From Sarcophilus harrisii (lineage: Eukaryota; Chordata; Mammalia; Dasyuromorphia; Dasyuridae), in contig NC_045426.1 in NCBI RefSeq assembly GCF_902635505.1, positions 564,845,818 through 564,909,817 on the forward strand: 64,000 nucleotides of DNA, read 5' to 3'. The notes below the pieces were generated by a model, which was given only the letters and a program-made list of their open reading frames with translations, was not told the DNA's origin and made no database searches. Of the stretch, positions 47,006 through 57,537 are shown one piece after another. A program made the position numbers and the translations under genes. Numbering within the stretch: the stretch's first letter is position 1; every line of letters starts with the position of its first letter.

Positions 47006-48549
47006 AAGAATTTTAACCTGATCCAAAAATTTGAAAGGGTTATATCCAAAAGTTTAATATTTTTTTAGAATGAAGAGACTATTAATGTTAATTCTGAAAG
47101 ATTCTTTTATGTGGAAATAGGGTATGTAATAGTTTTTGCTTTTGTCCCTTTGAAAATGTTTCTAATTTCTACAAGCTAGTCAAGGGCCCAGGCCCTTTTC
47201 AGTTAGTCTATCACGTCCTCTATATTTTCCCATTTTATCTAATAGAAAGAAATGGTGGTCTCATGTACTTTAATTGCTTGAACCTGGGAGTGGAAATAGA
47301 GCTGAACCCTCCTTAGAGATGCCACTCAGAGAGGTGATGAGCTCCAGGGCCCAGAAGCTGGTTGAAGCAACATTCAGTGGGTGCCGAGTTTCAAGACAGT
47401 TTCCAATGTTGGCCATTTGAAGGTGATTTAGCCACAGCCTAGAGGAAACAAATCTAAGAAGAGGATGGTTAGGCTTGGCAGCATTGTAAACAGTAACATG
47501 GGCCAAATGTCTAATAAAGTTAGGCATCAGTTAAAGAGGATTACTGGTTGAGCAGGTCTCCAATCAGGAGTTTTCTTTTAATAGAGTCTTCAGAAATAAC
47601 AAAGGGGTGGCTCTTAGAGAGAATAGTGACCTAACCTGACCACACTGCTATTTCCCATTGGTGGGAGGCCACAAGATGGTTCATAGAAAGCTGGAGAGAG
47701 CACTAAGAACAGAGCCCTCATCCTTGGGATGTGTGGTTAAAGGACAGAGTAAGTGGTTTAAGAAGTGTGAGAGAAAACAATTGACCTGGAAAAAATATGA
47801 TCAATTTTCTCCATCTTCACTGAATATTTCTTTGTCCCTTCCTCTGTCTCTCCCTCTTCCCTTCCCTCTCTACTTCTGACTCTCTCCCTCTCTTCCTATC
47901 TCTCCCTTCCTCTTCCTCCCTTCCTGTCTCTCCCTCCCTCTTCCCCTTCCTTTCTCCCTCCCTTCATATAGAAGCTGAACTTAACATGGACAACTGATTG
48001 TCTTAGATCACTGCAGCAAATTCTTAAGCTCAAGAGAATCACTTAGCTCCCCTCCCCCCCCCCCACACACACACACACTCACACTCTTATAATTTTGACT
48101 AGAGGTATAAACTACCACAATTGATTTGCATTTAGTTTCAAAAATTCACTTGTCCAAATACATGATTGCAGGTGACTTGCCCACTAAGTCCTTATGAACA
48201 GTGATATTGTTGCTCATTTAAAAGAAAACACTAGGCCCAAACCAAAATGTTAATGTAGTTTTGTGTCAATAGAAATATGATACTTGGTGAAGTATTTCCA
48301 TTGTGCTTTACTATGTAAGTTCTCAACTCACTATGTTCAATTCTAGGCCCCACATTTTAAGAGATTTTGACAAATTAAAACACTGTCTCATATTTACATC
48401 TGGCAGGGACATCTAGTCTAATAAGTTTTGTTATCTACAAAATAAAAGTAAGTCTGAGATAAACTGATGCATCCCACGTAGAAGGCTGTTAAATAGTAGA
48501 GGTAACATTCGAATTAAAGCTCTCTAAATTCAAAAATCAGTGATATTTC
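47006..48549. other. intergenic sequence, no gene seen
   Basis: About 1.5 kb, including a pyrimidine-rich tract at 47,830-47,965 (loose 'tccctctcttcc' units) and a poly-C/CA run at 48,053-48,080. An 85-codon minus-strand frame at 47,270-47,527 is not recognised and I do not call it a gene. Confidence 0.6.
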
Positions 48550-49105
48550 CTCCAAACTATATTCCATCTTCCATTCAAAGTTCTTACCCCTTCCCTAAAT
48601 ACATTCTAGTGGTTCTTTATCACTTCTACAATTAAATATATAATTGTGTGACATTTAAAGTTTTTCCTAACCTCCAATTCCCCCCCCCCCCATACCTTTT
48701 ACCAGTCTTTTCCTTTAACTCATTTTCTCTCACTACTAATATGTATCCAGCAATCCAGTGATCTAATGATACTGGTCTGCTGATTGTTCCTCCCAGGATA
48801 CAAATCTCCCAGCTTCTGGGTATTTCCATTTGCTGCACACCTGTAATCCGTACTTATTTCTATTTCCTGGCTCCCCTGGCTTTTTTCAAGGTTTTGTCAA
48901 AGAGCATTTCTTCTCCAGGAGGTATTTCCTGGTTCCCCTTTAATGCTAATCCCTTCCCAGTTATCCATTTTATCTTATATTGAGTTTATTTGTACATGGT
49001 TGTTTGCACCTTTTCCCCACAAAGGACTATACACTCCTTAAAGGCAGGGATTTTTCTTTTGTCTTTTTTTTATTCCCAGTGCTTATGGCAATAATCTGTA
49101 TAGTA
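48550..49105 (+). repeat. L2/CR1-type LINE 3' part
   Basis: It shows the late L2 order: 'tttcttctccaggaggtatttc', 'ctgctaat'-like text, then 'aggactatacactccttaaa', 'ggcagggatttttcttttgt' and 'tcccagtgcttatgg'. The final tail is cut by the L1 at 49,110. Confidence 0.65.
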
Positions 49106-49109
49106 GGTG

Positions 49110-49520
49110 CTGTCTTCAACAATGAGATGATTGGAACCACTTCCAATTCTTTAGTGATGAAGAGAACCATCTATACCCTGAGAGAGGATTGTGGGAAATG
49201 AGTGTGGTTAAAGCATTTTCACTGTTTTTGTCTGCTTGCATTATATTTGGCTTTAAAAAACTGGTTTGATTTGATTTCTCTTGTGCAGCACAATAACTAT
49301 ATGTGTATGCATATATTGGACTTGACCTATATTTCTACCATGTTTAACATATATTGGACTACTTGCCATCTAGGGGAGGATGTAGGGGGAAGAAGGGGGG
49401 ATTGGAACTCTAGATTTTGCAAGGGCTAATGTCGAAGAATTGTCCACGCATATGTTTTGAACAATACAAAGCTTTAATATTAAATATTAAAACAAGATTA
49501 AAATGTCAAAAAAAAAAAAG
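49110..49520 (+). repeat. L1 3' end
   Basis: 'caacaatgagatgattggaa', 'agagaaccatctataccct', 'tattggactacttgccatct' and an A run at 49,509-49,520 define the sense L1 3' end, as at 60,090-60,466. The A run lies next to the 3' end of the antisense CACTIN copy, so it belongs to this L1 and not to CACTIN. Confidence 0.85.
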
Positions 49521-49558
49521 AAAAGAAACCTAATGAAACAGATTCGACAGGAGCACTC

Positions 49559-51690
49559 CTACCTCCTATAGCGGTAGCGCTTAAAGTGGAACCAAAGCTG
49601 AAAGATGCCATTGACAAACTGACAGCGAAAGCCATGTCTCTGTGAATATTCCCACTCCCTGTTGATAATCTTGAAGGCAATCTCCTCATAGGGAGGTCCA
49701 GCATGGAAGTAGAGGATAGCAAAGGCCTTGTCCTAGCATGCCTCCAGGGAGTACTTGGGTGTGGAGTACTTGTCTATGAGGTCTGGGTAAAAGATGTTAA
49801 ACTTGTATCCTTGAACAATCTTTGGTGGGGGGTTATCAAAGTCATAGTGGGTTCTGTTGTACTTGTTCCACTCAAAGCCTGTATGGACTCTGTTAAAGAA
49901 ACGAGGCTTTCGAGGCGGGTATTTGTCTGCCCACAGATACGCCTTGCCTGTAAGGGGCATTTCCACACTGAACTGGGACTCATCTGCTCCCATGCCCTCC
50001 TTGGCCTGGCTTAAGAACTTGTCTTCAGCACTCTCACTGGCATCTCCTGTGCCCTGCAACTGTTGCCAAGAAAGCAATAGGCACTGAACGTCCTCTTCTG
50101 ATTCTGTCACATGAGCACCAGAGGGCAGCTCCTGGGTGGTGAGCAATCTGGGGCTGTACTTGCCAGCATCATAGTCCTCTAGGCTCTGATGGATCAAGTC
50201 TTCCTCCATTGGCACAGCTTCTTCCTCCCACTCTCCCTTGCGTTCAGCTCTGGCCTCGCCCTCAGCTTCTGGCTCCTCTGAGGCACCTGAGGTAGAAGGT
50301 CTGGCCTGAGGTGGAAGGTGACCTTGTTCTTGAGGTTCTTTGTTGAGAATGGGGAATAGCAGTTTGTACCAGCAAGGTGTTGAGAGCAATGTCTTCTGGA
50401 GTACATCTTGGTGATCCTCACGGAGCCTGGATCTGGCCATGTGTACCTTGAGTTGCTGCAACACACTCTCCCAGAAGCCAATATCCAGGTTGGGTCCCCC
50501 TCTCTGGATCTTGCTCTCAATGCCCTGAAAAATCTCCCACAACTGATTGTAGGTCTTCCCTTTGAAGACCAACTGTACATCAGAACTAACAGAGGCATTA
50601 ACTGCCTCTCGATGCTTTCCTTCTCCCTTTTCAGATGCCTCAAGCTTGTGGAGTTTGGAGATCTCATCCTCTGCAATGATGGTCATATCTCTCCAGAAAT
50701 CTCCATTCTTACCCTGTTCCAGTTCCATGTATACCTGTATGTCTTCCAAAAGGTCTTCCAGATCTGACACTGTGAGGCCATTGAGGAAGGTGTAGGGCTC
50801 ATGAATCTCCACAGCCAAGTTATTGTCCTCTGCATTGATGTACGTGGCCAGGAGGTCAATGGGCTTGGCCCTTCCATCCCTTATACGGATTTGAGAACGA
50901 AGTTTCGATTGTTGAAGGTGGAAGTTGTCTTCCTGCTCCTGCCATGGTTTGAAATGCTCTGCCTCCTTCTCCCTGGGCAGCCTCTCCAGCTCTTGCTGCT
51001 GCTTGGCTTTCTCTCTTTCTCTCTCCAAGCACAGCTGCTTCACCTTCTGCAATTCTAGTCTATTTTCTTCCTGGATTCTCTTGTTTCTCTCCTTCAGCTC
51101 CTTCTCTTCCAGGTGGCTGAACCCCTTCTTCTCTAGTGCCTTGTGCCATACAAAAGTTCTTAGTAGATTATTATCTCCAAAGGGGTTGTTAGTATCGGTG
51201 TAGCCCATACACTCTTTACCCCAGCCCATCTTCTCTCTTCTTCCGTTCTTTGGCCTCCTTCTTTGCCAGTCTCCTGGCCCGTTTCTCCTCAGGTGTTTCA
51301 AAGGCCTTCCTCAACAATTTTTGCTGCTTTTTCTCCTTTTTTAACCTCTGTTGCTCCAGGATGCTCAATTTCTTGTCCAGACTCTCTTGAGGGCTCTGAG
51401 AGAAGGGTGATGTTGAAGATCCTGAGGTGGGTGATGTGCAATCATGTCTTCTCTTGTGACCCCTTTTGAGCTCACTCCCAGAATGTGACAGGGAAGATTC
51501 CCAAGATTTGGCTCCTGACTTTCTTGGGCTTCCATGGTCCCTTTCAGAGGTCCGATATTTCTTGGATTTCCTCCTATGTAGTTCTTCCTTGGAATCTGAT
51601 CCCCATCTCAGCTCTGAGCTCTCCCTTCTGCTCCCCTGGCCCTTCTGGCTTCTGGAGTCCTGGATCTCTGGTGCCTTCTCCTGGGCAGCC
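49559..51690 (-). pseudogene. CACTIN retrocopy (intronless), part of SART1::CACTIN chimera
   Basis: CACTIN is a nuclear spliceosome-associated protein, first found as a partner of the fly IkB Cactus. The copy is intronless. It keeps a 522-codon open frame (51,301 to 49,733) with NNLLRTFVWHKALEKKGFSH, EEQEDNFHLQQ, AEDNNLAVEIHEPYTFLNGL, DLLEDIQVYMELEQGKN, ASVSSDVQLVFKGKTYNQL, SVEMPLTGKAYLWADKY and PRFFNRVHTGFEWNKYN. A stop at 49,733 cuts the conserved C-terminal Cactin domain. The frame continues beyond it to the natural end LWFHFKRYRYRR and stop at 49,559-49,561. One frameshift near 51,230 (AKKEAKERKKRE to KMGWGKE) separates the N-terminal part, which runs EKRARRLAKKEAKERKKRE. The acidic middle is shorter than in human. 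No A tail is left, because an L1 3' end starts 40 bases on. Mostly open but broken at least twice, so probably dead. Confidence 0.92.
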
Positions 51691-52121
51691 ATGACCTGCA
51701 AAGGTCCAAGGCCCAACTGTGCCTGGAGTTTATTGGTGTCCTTGATGCTGAGAGATGAGCCACCTCCCGAGCTGGCCTTAGAGCCGTTGGCAGCTTCCAA
51801 GGCCTCATCCCTCTTCTCCCTCTTCCGTTTTGGCTCGATCTGGCCGTTCTCACGTCCGTGCTGGCTCCCGCTGCGGTCTTCAACTTGGTCTGGGAGGCGA
51901 CTGCTTCCCTTCTGTGCCCCGAGGTCTCTGTTGTGCTTGCACTGATCTCAGGGCCTGCCCTCATCACTGCCGCTGCCCAAGCTCCCGCTGCAGTGTTTGT
52001 TCTTCATATGCTTGAGATGCCGCGGACGTTCCATAGGTTCCGGCTCCAAACTCCCCGCTGTCCCCATCCTGGTACTGGTCACCCACTCCTTCTCCTTGAA
52101 GTGCTTCTTTGAGGAGTTCAT
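51690..52121 (-). pseudogene. SART1 N-terminal part of the SART1::CACTIN chimera (right arm)
   Basis: The minus strand from the ATG at 52,121-52,119 reads MNSSKKHFKEKE, then RPRHLKHMKNKH, against MGSSKKHRGEKE and PPRHREHKKHKH in human SART1. After a decayed basic stretch it gives KREKRDEALEAANGSKASSG and SSLSIKDTNKLQAQLGLGPL, against KREKRDDGYEAAASSKTSSG and SSLSIEETNKLRAKLGLKPL. SART1 (hSnu66) belongs to the tri-snRNP. Only the first ~140 of ~800 residues are present. From about 51,690 the same frame passes without a stop into CACTIN N-terminal sequence. The SART1 part has frame breaks between about 51,870 and 51,960. The joined region is intronless. Parent proteins recalled from memory, not searched. 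Confidence 0.85.
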
Positions 52122-52239
52122 CGCAGCTCGGATCCCACCGAACCCCAGTCGCAGTTTCCACAGGGCCCTGAAGAACACTAGGAGTCCTTTGGGTTATGGA
52201 GCCACATGCACTACAAGCAACCAGAAATCAAGAGGCACT

Positions 52240-52249
52240 TTTTATATCC
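52240..52249 (-). promoter_or_regulatory. TATA-like box upstream of SART1 part
   Basis: The minus strand carries 'atataaaaagtg' about 120 bases upstream of the SART1-type ATG. The left arm has 'aatctaaaaggtac' at the same aligned place, so the box is not conserved between the arms. It may be chance in AT-rich DNA. Confidence 0.2.
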
Positions 52250-52285
52250 TGCTCTCATCCCATGGGATGATGCTGGATGGGCCGT

Positions 52286-52337
52286 GTGAATTTCTTTAGG
52301 TGTGAACTCCAAGTGAATTTCTTTAGGTGTGAACTCC
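52286..52337. repeat. 27-base tandem duplication
   Basis: 'gtgaatttctttaggtgtga' plus 'actcc' occurs at 52,286-52,310 and again at 52,313-52,337 without change. It is absent from the left arm, so it is a recent local duplication. Confidence 0.9.
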
Positions 52338-53049
52338 TCTCCTAATCCTGGGGCCTCTTTTCTCTAGTGGAAGAGGGGCATTCATTCTGATTCCTAGAAA
52401 CTTTGAAATTCAATTATATGTATCACTGCATCACATTTTTTTTTTGTCCTGTTCCCCTTTGACAATATAGTTCCCTCACATCATCCACAAAGAATGAAAT
52501 ACTTTTAAGGACGTAATCCTATACAAGAATTCCTAACTAATAATTACATATTCAGAACAGTAAAATTTTAAATCCTGAGATCTTTTGGTTAACAGCTGTA
52601 AAAGTAAAGGTTAAATTCTTCCTAGTGCACAGGGTACCACTGTCAGAATTAGAATTGCCTGCAGTAGAAAATTTTCTTTTTCAGAAGGAAATAGCACAAT
52701 AAGGAAAGTGAGTCAAGGGGATCCTGCTTTCACCTATGCCCTTCAACCTTTGTAGGAGGAGACAGTCACTGAAGCCTTCTCAGACAGCACTCCCTTTGAA
52801 TAGTACTTATCATTGAACCAATAACTTAAGGAACAGCTAATTTAGAATACACTACCCAAAATCAAATCTGAGAACAACACCAATCTGCACCCCCCCCCCA
52901 GATTTTAATCGCTAGTAAAGTTATGAACTAGAGCTTTATAACTTTATTTTTTAAATCACTGTTCCCATGTTGCAATTCCAGTTAACAGTAAATATACATC
53001 ATTTTTAGTTTAAACGTATCCAGGTTCAAATAAACTACAATCTTTCCTT
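52290..53049 (-). repeat. right arm of the inverted duplication (non-coding part)
   Basis: Read in reverse it matches 36,031-37,254. Blocks include 'ttgattttgggtagtgta', 'caaagggagtgctgtctga' and 'aattcttgtataggattac'. No gene is seen. A C run of ten sits at 52,891-52,900. Confidence 0.8.
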
Positions 53050-53610
53050 TAAAAAAATTATTTTTAGTTTACATTTAGTATTTTGTTTTTCCCCAGCTAT
53101 ATGTAAAAACAATTTTTAAAACTTTGAGTTCTAAATTCTTTCCCTTCCTTCCTTCCCACACTCCCATCATTGAGAAGGCAAGGAATTTCATGTTTATACC
53201 TGGGTAGTCATGCAAAATATATCCATAATAATAATGTAGAGGAAAAACAAACCAATATAAAAACCCTTAAGTTTGAAAAGTTAAAAAAAAAAAAACTTGC
53301 TACATTATCTCTTTAAACACCATCAGTTCTTTTGAAACAATTCCCAGGTGAGCATCTTACAATATTACTGTTACTTTATTCATAGTACATTTCACTTTTG
53401 CACCATTTCGAATATGACTTTCAAGGTTTTTCTGAGAGCTTCCTGCTCATTGTTTCTCATAACACAATAATATTTCATCATAATCACATCCCACAAGTTG
53501 TTCAACCATTCCACAATTGATGGCCATTCTCTCAATTTGCAATTCTTTGCTCTCAGAAAAGAGCTGCTATAAACATTTTTGTACATGTGCCTCTTTCTTC
53601 CTTTCTTCCT
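53050..53610 (-). repeat. antisense older L1 3' end shared with the left arm
   Basis: Reversed text 'tttttacatatagctgggga', 'aacaaaatactaaatgtaaa' and 'cagaaaaaccttgaaagtca' matches the L1 at 35,450-36,030, and the same L1 end abuts the same unique sequence in both arms. On this side it breaks off near 53,610 in a 'ttccttcctttc' stretch. Confidence 0.75.
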
Positions 53611-53689
53611 TCCTTTCTATAATTAAATTTCTATAATTTTAATAATTTCTATAATTAAAAAAAGTAAAAGGAAACTAAATTAAATTAAA

Positions 53690-54110
53690 CTAAATTGTGG
53701 CATATAGGTAAAATGGAATACTAATGTGTCAAAAAATGGTGAAAAGTAGAAACCTAGGAAGAAAAGAAAAACCTAGGAAGTCTTATATATGATGCAGAAT
53801 GAAGTGAGCAGAACCAAGGTCATTTTTATGATATTGTGAAAAATTAACAACTTTGAAAGACAAGAACTCTGACCAACATAATGACCTATCACTATTCTAG
53901 TGGACCTACAATGAAGAATGTTACCACTTTTCAAGAAGTTATAGATTAAATATGCAGCAGGGAGCATATCTTTTTGGATGTGCCAATTTAAGAATTTGTT
54001 TTGTTTGACTATGTGTTTGTTACAATATTTTGTATTACAATGGGGTTATGGTAGAAAGAAAAATAATTTTTATTATTTGAAAAACTATGTTAAAAAAAAA
54101 AAAAAAAAAG
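53690..54110 (+). repeat. sense older L1 3' end with A tail
   Basis: 'attgtggcatataggtaaaa', 'gcagaatgaagtgagcagaa', 'tacaatggggttatggtaga' and an A run at 54,091-54,108 give a short L1 3' end. Confidence 0.7.
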
Positions 54111-55925
54111 GAAAAAGGGAAGAAACTAATGCTTAAGCACATATACCCTAGTTCATTTCCCTCATTATTTTTCAAGGTGAATTGCTCAGGAAATAGTGCT
54201 CAGGAAAGATTTCAAGGCTAGTGTCCAATTTGTCCTCAACTCATATTCAACTCAATAAGCATTTATTAAGCATTTGTCCTGCACAGGGCAGAAAAGATGT
54301 AGTTTAAAGAAGAAACACACCCTGTTATATTGAACCTTAAAAGTTACTCCAGGACTTTTGGCTGGGTTGCCAATGGATTTACATTATTGTTTCTTTGCAA
54401 TGTGAAGACTATGTATTCTCTAGGCAATTAGATATTAAGCTTGGTTATTGAATAATTGAATAGATTATCAGAAAATAACTCATCAGATATGATATCTCAT
54501 GGATTTTGCTTGTGGGCTTTAAGAAAACATCACATAATGACTTAATTTTACTTCAGTTCTGCTTTTGGCCTTTTTCTATCAATATTCCTTTCATAAAGAA
54601 GTATCAGGCACTGGAGTGTGCTGGGATTAGAGTCTGAGAGTCAAATAGAAATATTTCATTGCTTTGCTGCTTCCTGCCTGTGTGACTTCAGACAAGTCTT
54701 TCTTAGGAATTATTTGTAATGATGGCATTTTTTAAATTAAATTTTCAGTTGAGACAAAGCCTGGATGAATATCTAATATGTTCAGACATACTGTCTTTAA
54801 GACCCAGATTAGCAAAGTGATTTGTCCCTTAAATTGAACTATATAATCTCTCATGGCCCTCTTAGATCTTGTTATTTCATTTGCTCCTCATGCTATCCTT
54901 ATGATATAGAAAAGAAAGTTATTTTTAGTAACCACTTTTATGGGAATGGGACTAAAAGACCAATTAAATAATTTGGTATTGATTTCTTGAATGGTAGTGA
55001 TAGTTATTTCTTAGGTGTGTTGGTTCTGTCATCTAGAAAGATTTAGGAGCTCCTCAGAGGTAGGAAACCCTCATTCTCTCTCTTTTTTAATGTCTTTCTG
55101 ATGTGGACTTATTCTCTTCCCTTGTCAGGAAAAAGCCCAGCCAGGATGTATACAGTGATTGTGAGGATGGAACTCTTTATCAACCTCCATTGTCTACCCA
55201 TCCCCCAACCTCTATGCATTTCTAAACATCTTTTTGAGATACTGATTAGCCTATTTTTAGACAGGTCTGGGACTTGGTCTACCAGATGCATCCGCCTGAT
55301 TGCTTGATTCCTCCCTCTGAGTTCCTGCCTTTACTCCCATGGTTTTCTGGAGAAGCCCCTAAAACTCTATAAAAGATTTCTCATAATCGAGATCTTTGCC
55401 AAGTCCTTTTCAGGACTAAGGTCACTATGAGGTTACTCTCTTCCCCTTACAGTGTCTTCCCTTTAATGGTGTCTTTCTCCTTACTCTTTCTGACTCTGGT
55501 TAGTACATTAAACTCCTCTATGGATTTAACCTGCCAATCAATGTCAAACCCAGGCCTCATAGCATATTTCTTTAATGAATTCTTCCAAGCTTCTTTCCTT
55601 GATAATCACTCTATTGCTCTTCCAACTCTATTTCATATTTGCCACTTGTGATGTCTATTCTACCTCCTATTTTGTCTGCCAAAAGATAAGTTTATTTAGG
55701 AGATGTTACAAAGAGAATGGCCATTGTGAAGTAGTCATATGTTTACTGCCTCCAAGGCATTGTTACTTATGACGAGGTCTAATAAAGCATGTTTGTAAAC
55801 TTTCTAGGTTATCCATCAGAGGAGAACACTGGGTAGGAAAGCCTGCTCTACAGAGATTGGTGAAGTAATTGGAGAAAGCATTATCAGTATCCTGAATAGA
55901 GGTTATCTTTCTTAAGCAAAATAAC
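54111..55925. other. intergenic sequence, MIR-like traces only
   Basis: About 1.8 kb. A MIR core is visible at 54,610-54,705 ('tgactttcagacaagtc'-type order: 'ctgcctgtgtgacttcagac'). Open frames at 55,101-55,307 and 55,427-55,651 have no recognised domain. Confidence 0.6.
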
Positions 55926-55929
55926 TAAG

Positions 55930-56119
55930 GTATTAGAAGTCAGTAAGAAAGAGAGATACAGAAAGAGAGCCTCCCAGAGCAAGAGAGAGAGATGTACACA
56001 ACAAGAAAGAAACACACAGCAACAGACACAATGAAAAAGACAGAGACATAGGGAGATTTACAAAATGAGAGAAGCACACAGTGCGTTTCTGTCTTTGTCT
56101 CTCTCTTATACACATACAT

Positions 56120-56160
<41 letters not shown>
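55930..56160. repeat. GA-rich repeat and (AC)n microsatellite
   Basis: 55,930-56,095 is the second copy of the GA/CA-rich sequence at 34,690-34,870, sharing 'caagaaagaaacacacagca' and 'gaaaaagacagagacatagg' with small changes. An AC run of about 18 units follows at 56,123-56,160. Confidence 0.75.
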
Positions 56161-56164
<4 letters not shown>

Positions 56165-57415
56165 CAAGATAGCCAGGGAGCGAGAGGTAGTGCCAGAGAA
56201 ACACATATACAACAAAAAACCCAAACACAACCACAATCACAACCACAACAAAAAAACAGAACAACAGTTGAAAAAGGAAAAATTATGCTTTACACTTAAG
56301 GATTTGGGCTCTTTTTTATCAGTGAAGGTCTCTTACCTGCTTACTTTTGGTTTTTATGGTGAAGTGGTGAGGTAATTGTTGCTGTTCATGAAGAAATGTT
56401 CATACAGCTAGGAAGTATTAAGTATCTCAGGTCAGATATGAACTCAGGAACACCTGGTAGCTGAGGGAGGTAATGAACACTTGAAAAACAATAAGACCCA
56501 TAGAGCTGGCAACACAAATTTTGTTCACAGGAGGAAAGCATAATCTAGTATAGTAAAAGTGCTGGTAGTCCTATAAAAATTTTTTTGATGAAAACCCTAA
56601 GAAATGTAGCAAAGGCAGATGTTAGAAAGTCAAGATTATTTGGGGTCTAAAGTCACCGGGGTCTCACAGCCCATGAATAAATAAATGAATAAGACATTTT
56701 TAGAGTTGTACTATGTACAATGCACCTTGCTAAGCACTGGTGATGAAAAGTATTCTTGCTCTAAAGGAGCTCATTTTAATAGATACTAAATGCCCTGAAA
56801 GTACTTTTTCATGAAAGAAATGGAGGGGTTACTCTGAATTTGTTGGTTTAAAGGCCTCAGGTATCATAGACTATCATAGTAGAAAACATGGTTCTTAAAA
56901 ATCAAGAGTCCTTATATACTGGACCTGAGTGCAGAAGAGTTTACTTGTACTCTGTCATAGCATTTTCTCACTTCAGTGTAATATTACTTAATATCTTAAT
57001 GTTATTTAGCTTTGGTCAGAATTAATTGTACAGAGGATACAAATCTTCTATTCCTAGTAGACTGGTAACTTTTATAGAAGTATTCCTTCATGTCTCTACT
57101 ATATCCACTATCACCATTTTCTTTTTTCTTTTGAAGCATGAGATAGACAGGATATTCCTCAAGTGACATGGGTCAGGCACTGGAGGAGAAATTTCTCAAA
57201 AAACAAATGTTATCTCTTTTCTGATTTTAACTTCAATTTTTTTATGCTTTCCTTGTAATTCTTTTGTAAAAATTTTACTGATTGTAAAATATAGATAGTC
57301 TTATTTTCCTTCAATGAAGCAAGATGTCTGGGGGAGGAAATTAGAAATGTGTCAACTGCAATGATTTCTCAGTGACAAAACAAGTTGTGTTTAGTGTCTC
57401 TTATATAATAAATAA
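56161..57415. other. intergenic sequence with SINE traces
   Basis: About 1.25 kb. A SINE core fragment lies at 56,400-56,460 ('agctaggaagtattaagt', 'agatatgaactcaggaac') and a MIR-like stretch at 56,690-56,800. No gene. Confidence 0.6.
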
Positions 57416-57537
57416 ATGTTTTATTTAACATGTATAGGACTACCTGTCATCTAGGGGAGGGGGTGGAGGGAAGGAGGGGGAAAAGTTGGAACAGAATTTT
57501 TTCCAAGGGTCAATGTTGAAAAATTACCCATGCATAT
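57416..57537 (+). repeat. isolated L1 3' UTR piece
   Basis: 'ttaacatgtataggactacc', 'gtcatctaggggagggggtg' and 'aaaaattacccatgcatat' are the last ~120 bases of L1 without its A tail. They abut an L1 ORF2 sequence directly. Confidence 0.85.

Noticed and set aside
47270-47527. 85-codon minus-strand frame (HLAHVTVYNAAKPNHPLLRF)
   Set aside because: I looked for a known family and recognise none. It is short and without signals, so not called.
49733-51301. The 522-codon CACTIN frame as a functional gene
   Set aside because: It lacks an intact N terminus in frame, stops before the conserved C-terminal end, and is intronless with other frame breaks. A short expressed product cannot be excluded but the sequence reads as a decaying retrocopy.
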